Shown piece after piece: positions 33,064 to 41,472 of a stretch of 64,000 bases of DNA (positions within the stretch are counted from its first letter, which is position 1; each line of letters opens with the position of its first letter). Source of the DNA: CAYPNF01 sp964411985 (GTDB lineage Bacteria > Verrucomicrobiota > Verrucomicrobiia > Limisphaerales > J093); assembly GCA_964411985.1 (NCBI GenBank), contig CAYPNF010000038.1, positions 1-64,000 on the forward strand, given 5' to 3'. Both the position numbers and the translations under genes were made by a program. The notes under the pieces were generated by a model. That model saw only the letters and a list, made by a program, of their open reading frames with translations. It made no database searches and was not told the DNA's origin.

Positions 33064-33216
33064 TCACATGAAAGGATAGAGGGCCCAGGCAATGCCGGAA
33101 CTGGATCCGAAGACGAGGAATGCGCCCAAGGCAAGCAAGACCACCACCAGGGGCAGCAGCCACCATTTCTTCTCCTGCTTCAGGAAAAGCAGGAACTCTC
33201 GCGCCAAACGCCACAT
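33064..33216 (-). CDS. DUF5989 family small membrane protein
   Basis: A 50-codon gene whose product begins MWRLAREFLLFLKQEKKWW, continues with one hydrophobic helix (LLPLVVVLLALGAFLVF) and ends SSSGIAWALYPFM. The length, the basic amphipathic start and the GSSSGIAWALYPFM-like end match the DUF5989 family, which co-occurs with carbamoyltransferase and SxtJ genes. Only three bases separate its stop from the GTG of the carbamoyltransferase, so it is the first gene of that operon. Probably a single-pass inner-membrane peptide; function unknown. Confidence 0.85.
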   Translation of the reverse strand: MWRLAREFLLFLKQEKKWWLLPLVVVLLALGAFLVFGSSSGIAWALYPFM

Positions 33217-33403
33217 CGCACCCGTAGGTTAGCGGACAGCCCGGGTCAGGGACAACCAGAAAACCGATCTTACTGCCTGGAAATGAGCGGGGTATGGGGG
33301 TGTTTTCAGCGGCCGCTGGCATCCCGGTCGAGTCAGTTCCCCCCGGTCCGCAAAACCGGGTGGTCTAGCCTCGTTTTCACCCCAGAATTCTTTCAGTTTC
33401 CCG

Positions 33404-33432
33404 TTGTGTTCACAGGGCGGTTTTCCTACTAT
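33404..33432 (+). promoter_or_regulatory. Putative sigma-70 promoter for gyrB
   Basis: TTGTGT at 33404-33409, 17-bp spacer, TACTAT at 33427-33432, 84 bases before the gyrB start. The match is moderate (weak -35, four of six at -10). The rest of the 33217-33516 gap shows no other structure. Confidence 0.35.
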
Positions 33433-33516
33433 TTCCATGCGGGTTCGGAGCGTGTTTCCTCCTTCGTCCGAGATTTCGCAAGAACCCTGATTCCAACAGG
33501 ATTCGCAGCACTTATT

Positions 33517-36009
33517 ATGTCCACACTCCAGGATGACAGTGAGCGGTATGATGCCTCGAAGATTGACAAACTCGAGGGGCTTGAAGCAGTGCGGAAGCGG
33601 CCGGGGATGTATATTGGCGACCCGGACGAGCGTGGATTACACCATTGCGTCTTTGAGGTGCTGGACAACTCGATCGACGAGCACTTGGCCGGCCACTGTC
33701 AGCGAATCGAGGTAACGATGCATGTGGATGGATCCTGCTCCATCCGGGACGACGGGCGTGGCATTCCTGTGGACATCCACCCCAAGTGGCAAATCCCTGC
33801 GGTGGAGTTGGTTTTGACCAATCTGCACGCGGGGGGCAAGTTTGGACAGGGGGCATACAAATACTCGGGCGGGTTGCACGGGGTTGGCGCTAAGTGCGTT
33901 AACGCCCTTTCGGACTGGTTCAAAGTCGAGGTTTCCCGCGACGGCAAAGTCTACTACATGGAGTTTGCCCGGGGGGTCACCGTCCGCAAACTGGATGTGA
34001 TTGGCAAATCGAAGCACACCGGCACGCTGATCACGTTCAAGCCAGACCCGACGATTTTCACGATCACCACGGAGTTCAAATTCGAGACTCTGGCGATGCG
34101 TTTACGGGAGCTCGCCTTCTTGAACCCGGGAATTGAGATTTTTCTCACCGACGAGCGGGCTGAGACCAAGACCGAGAGGTTCTTCTACCGGGATGGCATT
34201 GAGGAATTCGTGCGCCAGTTGGGGAAGAGCAAACAGGTGATTCATGCAAAGCCTGTGGTTCTTTCGGGTAAGAAAATGATGAAGGTAGAGAACCGCGACG
34301 AGGACGTGTTCGTGGATTGTGTCTTACAGTACAACGACAGCTATACCGACCAGATCCTTTGTTTCGCCAACTCGATCTCGAATCCGGATGGCGGTACCCA
34401 CATGACGGGCTTCCGCAGCGCGCTTACCAGGGCCATTAACCAGTACGCCCGGGCCAACGAAATAATAAAGGAAAAGGATCCGTCGATCACCGGGGATGAC
34501 GTCCGGGAAGGATTAGTCTGCGTCCTCAGCGTCAAACTGCCCAACCCGCGGTTTGAGTCTCAGACCAAAGTGAAATTGGTGAACACGGAAATCGATGGTG
34601 TGGTTTCCTCGCTTGTGTACGACGGCCTGATGACTTTCTTCGATGCGAACCCCGCGGTGGCACGGAAAGTCGTGGACAAGGGGCTGATGGCGGCGCGGGC
34701 TAGAGAGGCCGCCCGGAAAGCAAGGGAGACCGTCCGGAAAACGGCTCTGGCGGGCGGAGGGTTGCCCGGGAAACTGGCCGATTGTTCCGATCGCAATCCT
34801 GTCAACAGTGAGTTGTTCATTGTCGAGGGCGATTCTGCAGGCGGTTCGGCGAAGCAGGGTCGCGATCGTAAGTTTCAGGCCATTCTGCCGATACGAGGCA
34901 AGCTGATCAACGTGGAGAAGGCCCGTCTGGACAAGGTTCTGCAGAACACGGAAATCCGCACGATGATCACCGCGGTGGGGACAGGAATTGGGGAGGGGGA
35001 GGGGGAGGGATCGTTCAACCTGGAGAAGCTCCGTTATCACAAGATCATCATCATGACCGATGCGGACGTGGACGGCTCTCACATCCGGACCCTCTTGCTG
35101 ACCTTTTTCTACCGCCAGATGCCTGAGTTGATCAAACGTGGCTTCATCTATATCGCCCAACCTCCGCTCTACCAGATCGCGCGGCGCAAGCGCATCGAAT
35201 ACGTGGATGATGACGCGCAGCTGAACCGGATTTTGATTCAGCTTGGCACGGAGGATGTCAGGCTGAAGAGCGTCGCGGATGGCCGGGAACTGACCGACAA
35301 GCAGCTGGCGGAAATCCTGGAATTACTTGAATCACTGGACAAGTACGCCAGGGCGCTGCGCCGGCATGGTGGTGATTTTGCCGAGTTCGTGGAACGTCGT
35401 GATCCTGCGACTCAGGAGTTGCCCCGCCACCTGGTGAAAGTTCGCGATGGCAACGATGAGTCGGTGCATTACTTTCATGGCGAGGCTGAACTGCGGCGGT
35501 TTGGCGAGGAGAACGCTGACTTGCGCCTTTTTGGCGGCGATGAGGCGGAGCTGGTGGTGGACAAGAAGAACGGTCCGTCCCGCCGGGCCTCCCACGTGGA
35601 ACTGCACGAGAGCAAAGCGATCGCAGAGCTGCTTGGGAAACTGGGGCACAAAGGCCTGAACGTGGAGCACTATTCGGCCCAGGACAAGCCCTTGTTCGAG
35701 CTTACGGAAGGGGAGGGTGAGCGGGCGGTGGTCAAGCCGCTCTTTTCGATCCAGGAAATCCTGGGAAGCATTAAAGAAGTGGGAAGGCGCGGTCTGCAGA
35801 TCAAACGATTCAAGGGCCTCGGGGAAATGAACCCCAAGGAACTTTTCGAAACCACGATGGTTCCGGCTAAGCGCAAGCTGCTGCGCATCGAGCTCACCGA
35901 TGCGGTTGAGGCGGAGGAGATGTTCACCCGGCTCATGGGAGAAGAGGTGGAGCCGCGCCGCCAGTTCATCGAGGACAACGCGCTGAACGTACGCAATCTT
36001 GATATTTAA
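33517..36009 (+). CDS. gyrB: DNA gyrase subunit B
   Basis: GyrB, 830 residues, the ATPase and TOPRIM subunit of DNA gyrase, which introduces negative supercoils in an A2B2 complex. The ATG at 33517 opens the conserved start (KIDKLEGLEAVRKRPGMYIG), with catalytic Glu47 in FEVLDNSIDE. Further motifs: the GxxGxG-type ATP lid (YKYSGGLHGVGAKCVNAL), TOPRIM EGDSAGGSAKQGRDR near 438, and the metal site DADVDGSHI near 514. Between TOPRIM and the C-terminal GLGEMNP block lies a roughly 170-residue insertion of the kind found in long (E. coli-type) GyrB. The open frame upstream to 32515 is only a shadow across the carbamoyltransferase gene. gyrA follows after 5 bases. Confidence 0.97.
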   Translation: MSTLQDDSERYDASKIDKLEGLEAVRKRPGMYIGDPDERGLHHCVFEVLDNSIDEHLAGHCQRIEVTMHVDGSCSIRDDGRGIPVDIHPKWQIPAVELVLTNLHAGGKFGQGAYKYSGGLHGVGAKCVNALSDWFKVEVSRDGKVYYMEFARGVTVRKLDVIGKSKHTGTLITFKPDPTIFTITTEFKFETLAMRLRELAFLNPGIEIFLTDERAETKTERFFYRDGIEEFVRQLGKSKQVIHAKPVVLSGKKMMKVENRDEDVFVDCVLQYNDSYTDQILCFANSISNPDGGTHMTGFRSALTRAINQYARANEIIKEKDPSITGDDVREGLVCVLSVKLPNPRFESQTKVKLVNTEIDGVVSSLVYDGLMTFFDANPAVARKVVDKGLMAARAREAARKARETVRKTALAGGGLPGKLADCSDRNPVNSELFIVEGDSAGGSAKQGRDRKFQAILPIRGKLINVEKARLDKVLQNTEIRTMITAVGTGIGEGEGEGSFNLEKLRYHKIIIMTDADVDGSHIRTLLLTFFYRQMPELIKRGFIYIAQPPLYQIARRKRIEYVDDDAQLNRILIQLGTEDVRLKSVADGRELTDKQLAEILELLESLDKYARALRRHGGDFAEFVERRDPATQELPRHLVKVRDGNDESVHYFHGEAELRRFGEENADLRLFGGDEAELVVDKKNGPSRRASHVELHESKAIAELLGKLGHKGLNVEHYSAQDKPLFELTEGEGERAVVKPLFSIQEILGSIKEVGRRGLQIKRFKGLGEMNPKELFETTMVPAKRKLLRIELTDAVEAEEMFTRLMGEEVEPRRQFIEDNALNVRNLDI

Positions 36010-36014
36010 TCTAT

Positions 36015-38693
36015 ATGGCAGAGCCGAGTGATTCCAACCAGCCACCGCCTCCGGGTGTTTCCCTGTTTGCGCAGAACGAGAAGGTCGCACGAGTGAACGT
36101 GGCGGACGAGATCAAGAATTCTTTTCTTGATTACTCGATGTCCGTCATCATCTCTCGCGCGCTTCCTGATGTGCGGGACGGATTGAAGCCCTCGCAGCGG
36201 CGGTTGCTCTTCGCGATGTTCCATGACCTGAGCTTGATGCCCAACCGGAAGCATCTGAAATGCGCGCGCATCGTCGGGGAAACCATGGGTAAATACCACC
36301 CGCATGGTGACCAGGCGATCTACCCTACCTTGGTGCACATGGCCCAGCCATGGGCCATGCGGGAAACTCTGGTCAACGGCCAGGGCAATTTCGGGTCCGT
36401 GGAGGACGATCCGCCAGCGGCGATGCGGTACACGGAGGCAAGGCTGACGCATTTGGGCGCGGCGTTGATGGATGACATGGACAAAGCCACCGTGGACTTC
36501 GTGACCACCTACGATGAGGAGCACATGGAACCGGTGGTCTTGCCGGCGGCCTTTCCCAATTTGCTGGTGAACGGGGGAACGGGTATTGCGGTGGGTATGG
36601 CCACGAATATGGCCCCCCACAACCTGGGTGAAGTGGTGGACGGCATCTGTGCGCAAATCGACCATCCGGAGATTACGATTCCGGAGTTGATGAAGCATAT
36701 CAAGGGGCCGGATTTCCCGACGGGTTGCATGGTGTGTGGTCTGGATGGCATTCGACAGTACTTCTCCACCGGCCGGGGCACGGTGAAGGTCCGCGGCCGG
36801 GTCGGAATCGAGGAGCTCAAGGGAGGGCGTGAGCAGATTGTCATTACCGAGATCCCCTACAACGTGAACCGCGCGCAGTTGGTTTCGCGGATCGCTGAGT
36901 TGGTGAATGAGGGGGAGATCAAGGAATTCAAGGACATCTCCGCCGTCCGCGACGAATCGGACGAGAACACCAGGGTGGTCATCGAGCTTAAGCGTGATGC
37001 GCTAGCCAAGGTGGTGATCAATAATCTCTACAAACACACCGTTCTCGAGACCACCTTCGCAGTCCACTCGCTCGCCATCGATCACGGTCGGCCCAAGACG
37101 CTCAATCTCAAGGAACTGATCTCCTGCTACATCGAACATCGGCGCGAGGTGATCTTGCGAAGGACCCGGCATGAACTCAAGAAGGCGGAGGAACGGGCTG
37201 AGATTCTTGAGGGTTACCTTATCGGGCTGGCGAACCTGGATGAGTTCATTCGCATTATCCGCTCATCGGTCAACCGTGAGGAAGCGAGAGTCAAATTGCT
37301 GGCCTTCGAGTTTTCGCGGGCGCAGGTGGAACAATTTGGGATTTTGATTCGCAGCGAAGCCCGGCTCGTGAACGGGCGCTATGCCTTTAGCGAAGCGCAG
37401 ACCGATGCCATCCTGGATCTGCGGCTTTACCAGTTAACCGGACTCGAACGCGACAAGATCAAGGGCGAGTACGAGCAGCTGCTAAGTCGGATCAAGGACC
37501 TGATGGACATTCTTGCGCGAGAAGACCGTGTCCTGGAGATTATCAAAGCCGAGTTGCGGGCCGTTCGAGAAAAGCATACGACCGCGCGTATGACTGAGTT
37601 GGTGCCGGATGAGGGTGAGATCGCCATCGAAGATCTGATCGCCAACGAGGGCGTGATCATCACAATGACCCACAATGGGCTGATCAAACGGACCAATGTC
37701 AGTTCCTACCGCGCTCAACGCCGCGGCGGCAAGGGGGTCATCGGCATGGCCACCCGTGAGGCGACCGGGGCTGAGGGGGAGAGTCTTGATTTCATCGAAC
37801 GCCTCTTCACCGCGAGTACTCACGATTACCTGATGTTCTTTACGAACAGCGGACGTGTCTATGTGGAACGGGTGTTGGAAATACCGGACATGGGGCGCGC
37901 TGCCAAAGGAAGGAGCATTGCCAATCTCCTGGAACTTCAGGCAGGCGAGAAAGTCGCCGCGCTCATCCGTATCGAATCCAAGACCGGTCCAGACAGGCAG
38001 GATATCACTTGGGAACAGCCCGGTTTTGTGTTCTTCGCCACCCGCGCGGGAACGGTGAAAAAGACGGCACTTTCCGACTTCGGTAACGTGCGCAAGGGGG
38101 GCATTATTGCCATTGGAATCGACGAGGGGGACTTGCTCATTGATGTCAAACTCACCTCCGGCTTGAACGAGGTGGTGCTGATCACACACGGCGGCATGAG
38201 CATTCGCTTCTCTGAAGAAGACGTTCGTTCTATGGGACGCCCGGCTACCGGCGTTCGCGGGATCGAGTTGGATCCGGGTGACCGGGTCGTGGCGTTGGCG
38301 GTAGTGCAGCAAGAGGCCACCTTGTTGGTGGCTGGCGACAACGGCATGGGTAAGCGTACGGACTTCGGCGAGTACCGTCTCCAGACCCGCGGAGGCAAGG
38401 GCGTTATCACCATGAGAACCACCGAACGAACCGGTGGCGTCGTAGGTGCGCTTACGGTGGCAGCCACTGATGAGATGATGCTCATCACGACCGCGGGCCA
38501 AATGGTGAGAATCGCTGTGAGTGGCATCCGTGAGACCGGCCGCGTGGCTCAAGGGGTCAAACTGGTCGATCTGGAACCGGAGGACAAGTTGCAGGCCATC
38601 GCGCCGGTCATTAGTGAAGAGACCGGTGACGAGGAGCCAGGAGCAGAGCCACCTTTTCCTTCATCGGCACCCCAGCCTGAAGGCCAGAGCTGA
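36015..38693 (+). CDS. gyrA: DNA gyrase subunit A
   Basis: GyrA, 892 residues, the DNA breakage-reunion subunit. The N-terminal domain starts NSFLDYSMSVIISRALPDVR; the catalytic tyrosine is Tyr139 in AAMRYTEARL. The quinolone-determining segment is near 100 (KYHPHGDQAIYP). The C-terminal beta-pinwheel begins near 540 and contains a GyrA box QRRGGKG near 567, which marks it as gyrase rather than topoisomerase IV. The tail is acidic and proline-rich (EETGDEEPGAEPPF). Co-transcribed with gyrB (5-base gap). The 38694-38759 spacer to the convergent metG contains a GCCGCCTT/AAGGCGGC stem without a clear T-tract. Confidence 0.97.
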   Translation: MAEPSDSNQPPPPGVSLFAQNEKVARVNVADEIKNSFLDYSMSVIISRALPDVRDGLKPSQRRLLFAMFHDLSLMPNRKHLKCARIVGETMGKYHPHGDQAIYPTLVHMAQPWAMRETLVNGQGNFGSVEDDPPAAMRYTEARLTHLGAALMDDMDKATVDFVTTYDEEHMEPVVLPAAFPNLLVNGGTGIAVGMATNMAPHNLGEVVDGICAQIDHPEITIPELMKHIKGPDFPTGCMVCGLDGIRQYFSTGRGTVKVRGRVGIEELKGGREQIVITEIPYNVNRAQLVSRIAELVNEGEIKEFKDISAVRDESDENTRVVIELKRDALAKVVINNLYKHTVLETTFAVHSLAIDHGRPKTLNLKELISCYIEHRREVILRRTRHELKKAEERAEILEGYLIGLANLDEFIRIIRSSVNREEARVKLLAFEFSRAQVEQFGILIRSEARLVNGRYAFSEAQTDAILDLRLYQLTGLERDKIKGEYEQLLSRIKDLMDILAREDRVLEIIKAELRAVREKHTTARMTELVPDEGEIAIEDLIANEGVIITMTHNGLIKRTNVSSYRAQRRGGKGVIGMATREATGAEGESLDFIERLFTASTHDYLMFFTNSGRVYVERVLEIPDMGRAAKGRSIANLLELQAGEKVAALIRIESKTGPDRQDITWEQPGFVFFATRAGTVKKTALSDFGNVRKGGIIAIGIDEGDLLIDVKLTSGLNEVVLITHGGMSIRFSEEDVRSMGRPATGVRGIELDPGDRVVALAVVQQEATLLVAGDNGMGKRTDFGEYRLQTRGGKGVITMRTTERTGGVVGALTVAATDEMMLITTAGQMVRIAVSGIRETGRVAQGVKLVDLEPEDKLQAIAPVISEETGDEEPGAEPPFPSSAPQPEGQS

Positions 38694-38759
38694 ACCCAAA
38701 GGAGGCCGCCTTCTGAATCAAAGGCGGCGCCTGCAAGAACTCCAGGGTTGACAGAGACG

Positions 38760-40340
38760 TCAGCCCTTCTTGGTGTTCTGGTCTTTCCGCGGAAACAACG
38801 GTTGAATCTCGCCAAGGGTGTGTCCTGGTGCAAGTCCTCCCCATTGAGCTGTGGCGAAGAGAGGAGCGTCAGGGGGCAGGTTGAGCTGGGCGGCTATCTT
38901 CGCCGAGGTCTCCGGAAGGAACGGCCAGAGAAGAACTCCCAGAATCCTGCAGGTCTCAGCAAGGTTGTAGAGTACCTCATCCAGTCGAGCTGCCTGAGCC
39001 GGGTCCTTCGCCAGTTTGAAGGGCGCGTTTTGGTCTACATACTTGTTGGCGCGATCCACGATAGACCACACTTTTTGGAGTGCGGCTTGGAGCTCGCACG
39101 CGCGCAAATGGGCGATGATCTCGCCAATCGTGGCGGAGGTTTCGCCCGCCAGCTCCTGGTGAACGGGGGGGACGATGCCGTTTCGGTATCGCTTGAGCAT
39201 GGAAAGAGAGCGGTTGACGAGATTGCCAAGGCCGTTCGCGAGCTCGGCATTATACCGGCTTTGGAAGCCGGTATCCGTCCAGTTGCCATCCGGGCCGATG
39301 TCGAGTTCGCGCACAACGTAGTAACGGAAGGCGTCGACACCCCATTCCGCGATGACGGCGATGGGATCGACCACATTGCCTGTGGTTTTGGCCATCTTCT
39401 CCCCGTCTTTCTGCCACCATCCGTGGACCAGGATTTTGCGGGGCAGTTCCACTTCCATCGCTTTGAGCATGATCGGCCAATAGACGGAGTGGAATTTGAC
39501 GATGTCTTTCCCGATGACATGGATATCCGCCGGCCAAAGTTGCGGCGGGGGGGTATGTGGGTTCGCGCAACGGTAATAGGGGTCCAAGGGGCCGGCTACT
39601 GCGGCGTCTCCATAGGTGGCCGGAATCGAGGCATAGTTTACCAACGCATCGAACCACACGTAGGTGACGAATGAGGGGTCGAAGGGCAGCGGGATCCCCC
39701 AACTCAGGCGGGAGGCAGGGCGTGTGATACAGAGGTCTTCCAGAGTGTTATTCCTCAAGAACCCCAGCACCTCATTCCGGCGGCGGTCAGGTTGGATGAA
39801 ACCTGGATTCGCCTCGATGTGATCCAGCAGCCACTGCTGATGCTCCTTCATCCGAAAGTAGTAGTTTTCCTCCACCAACTCGACTACTTCGCCCCACGAA
39901 GAGTCGAATGTTCCATCCTCTTTGCGGTCCTTCTCGGTCAGAAACGTCTCTTCTTTGGTGGAATAGTAGCCGGTATACTTGGATTTATAGAAATGCCCTT
40001 TCGCATGTAGTTTAGAGAGGATGCCCGCCACCACGCTTTCATGTCCGATGCTGGTGGTCCGGACGAAGTCGTTGTTGGTCAGATTGAGCCTTTCGGCAAA
40101 GGACTTCCATATGAGAGCAAGGTCATCGCAGTACGCGATAGGGGTCTTTCCCGACGCTGTGGCCGCCTGTTGCACCTTCTGCCCGTGCTCGTCGAGTCCA
40201 GTGAGAAAGAAGACATCTTCCCCCATGCACCTGCGCGCCCGGGCGATGACGTCCGTGATGGTCATTTCATAGGCGTGGCCAAGGTGGGGTTGCCCGTTCA
40301 CGTAGTAAATGGCAGTTGTGACGTAAAATCGTTTGCTCAT
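38760..40340 (-). CDS. metG: Methionyl-tRNA synthetase
   Basis: MetRS, 526 residues, a class Ia synthetase that charges tRNA-Met in the cytoplasm. The start at 40340 gives MSKRFYVTTAIYYVNGQPH, matching the family; an ATG six codons upstream (40358) is possible. The HIGH motif is HLGH (19-22) and the KMSKS motif reads KMAKT near 314. It has no zinc-knuckle cysteine cluster in the connective peptide (YTGYYSTKEETFLTEKD) and no C-terminal tRNA-binding (EMAP/Trbp111) domain, so it is the short monomeric type. The anticodon-binding helical domain covers about 380-510. Convergent with gyrA; the next minus-strand gene upstream ends 80 bases away. Confidence 0.95.
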   Translation of the reverse strand: MSKRFYVTTAIYYVNGQPHLGHAYEMTITDVIARARRCMGEDVFFLTGLDEHGQKVQQAATASGKTPIAYCDDLALIWKSFAERLNLTNNDFVRTTSIGHESVVAGILSKLHAKGHFYKSKYTGYYSTKEETFLTEKDRKEDGTFDSSWGEVVELVEENYYFRMKEHQQWLLDHIEANPGFIQPDRRRNEVLGFLRNNTLEDLCITRPASRLSWGIPLPFDPSFVTYVWFDALVNYASIPATYGDAAVAGPLDPYYRCANPHTPPPQLWPADIHVIGKDIVKFHSVYWPIMLKAMEVELPRKILVHGWWQKDGEKMAKTTGNVVDPIAVIAEWGVDAFRYYVVRELDIGPDGNWTDTGFQSRYNAELANGLGNLVNRSLSMLKRYRNGIVPPVHQELAGETSATIGEIIAHLRACELQAALQKVWSIVDRANKYVDQNAPFKLAKDPAQAARLDEVLYNLAETCRILGVLLWPFLPETSAKIAAQLNLPPDAPLFATAQWGGLAPGHTLGEIQPLFPRKDQNTKKG

Positions 40341-40420
40341 CGCGAAGTCAGTTTGCATCAAGGCGAACGGGAAGGCAATTCCCGTATGGAGGGAGCGGTG
40401 CCTTGGGTGTTTGCCGAAAC

Positions 40421-41395
40421 CTAGAGTGCCCCCAGGAAGCCGCAGATAGCCGCTGCCAGCCAGATGACGAGCACCGCCCGAGTTCGACTCAGCCCTTTCC
40501 TGGTCAGCCGATGGGAGATGTGGTTGTTGTCCCCGACGTATACCGGTTGGCCAAGTCGCCACCGAATGATAATGACCGAAAGCAGGTCAAAGATGGGAAC
40601 CGCCAGAATGATGAGGGGACGAAAGGCCGAGAGCTTAGATCCGGTGGATTCAGTGTAAAAGTGCGGCAGCACCGCCATGATAGCGAGCAGGTATCCTGTA
40701 AGATGGCTGCCCGCGTCGCCCAGGAACGCTCTGGCTTTTGGGAAATTATGGGGCAGAAACCCCAGCAACGCTCCGGCGGTGAGAAACTCCATGGAGGCAA
40801 CCAGATAGTGTCCATGAGTGGCCGCATGCAGACCGAAGAATGCGGAGGCCAATACCCCCAGTCCTGCACAGAGGCCGTTCATGTTATCGAGGAAATTCAG
40901 CGCGTTGGTCAGTGCCAGAATCCAGAATACGGTCACCAAGAAGCTGCCCACGCCGCTGAAAACAAACGCTTTGATCTGGATTCCGGCACCGGCGGCAATC
41001 GAGGCCGCCACGGCTTGACCGATCAGTTTGACGGCGGGAGAAAGCTCAAAGCGGTCATCCAGCAGTCCCACCAGGAGCATCAGCAACCCACCTGCGAGAA
41101 TCGCGGCGACCTGGAGATGGCGCTGGTCCCAGCCATACCTCCATGGGTCCCAGACTCCCTGGTGATGTCCATTCCACAACAAGCACCCACCTGCGATCAG
41201 GAGCGGCATGGACAGGCCTGTCAATACTGACAGGCCGCCGGCGAGAGGGATGGGCTCTGAGTGAATCTTGCGGTGTCCGGGGTCGTCCACCAAACCAGTT
41301 CGAGCGCACCAGGCACGCCAGAGCGGTAGAGAACCACAACTGCAGACGAAAGCCGCGATCAGGGCGCAAAGATAGGCTGAAAAAGGGAATTCCAT
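40421..41395 (-). CDS. WecA/MraY-family undecaprenyl-phosphate glycosyl-1-phosphate transferase
   Basis: A 324-residue polytopic inner-membrane enzyme of the MraY/WecA/TagO superfamily. It transfers a sugar 1-phosphate (commonly GlcNAc-1-P) from a UDP-sugar to undecaprenyl phosphate, the first step of a lipid-linked glycan. Visible motifs: DDPGHRKIHSEPIPLAGG near 38 (typical of WecA-like rather than MraY enzymes), LLDDRFELSPAVKL, NALNFLDNMNGLCAG with the catalytic aspartates, and FLGDAGSHLTGYLLA. About ten hydrophobic helices are seen. The ATG at 41395 is preferred over an upstream codon because it opens directly into the first helix. Its neighbours, a DUF2723 membrane protein and a glycosyltransferase, fit envelope glycan assembly. 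Confidence 0.9.
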   Translation of the reverse strand: MEFPFSAYLCALIAAFVCSCGSLPLWRAWCARTGLVDDPGHRKIHSEPIPLAGGLSVLTGLSMPLLIAGGCLLWNGHHQGVWDPWRYGWDQRHLQVAAILAGGLLMLLVGLLDDRFELSPAVKLIGQAVAASIAAGAGIQIKAFVFSGVGSFLVTVFWILALTNALNFLDNMNGLCAGLGVLASAFFGLHAATHGHYLVASMEFLTAGALLGFLPHNFPKARAFLGDAGSHLTGYLLAIMAVLPHFYTESTGSKLSAFRPLIILAVPIFDLLSVIIIRWRLGQPVYVGDNNHISHRLTRKGLSRTRAVLVIWLAAAICGFLGAL

Positions 41396-41472
41396 GCAGG
41401 AGCGGTCAGACTCTTCAGCCCACCGTTGGGTCACTCAGGGAGCGGGGCTGTGGTCGACCGCCCGGTCTGCCA

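Noticed and set aside
32515..33516. Long in-frame upstream extension of gyrB
   Set aside because: It runs antisense through the carbamoyltransferase and the DUF5989 gene, and GyrB homology begins only at 33517.
38700..38740. Terminator between gyrA and metG
   Set aside because: A GCCGCCTT/AAGGCGGC stem exists, but no T-tract follows on either strand, so it is not called.
38748..39674. Plus-strand open frame of 308 codons over metG
   Set aside because: Antisense to a clear methionyl-tRNA synthetase; no protein features.
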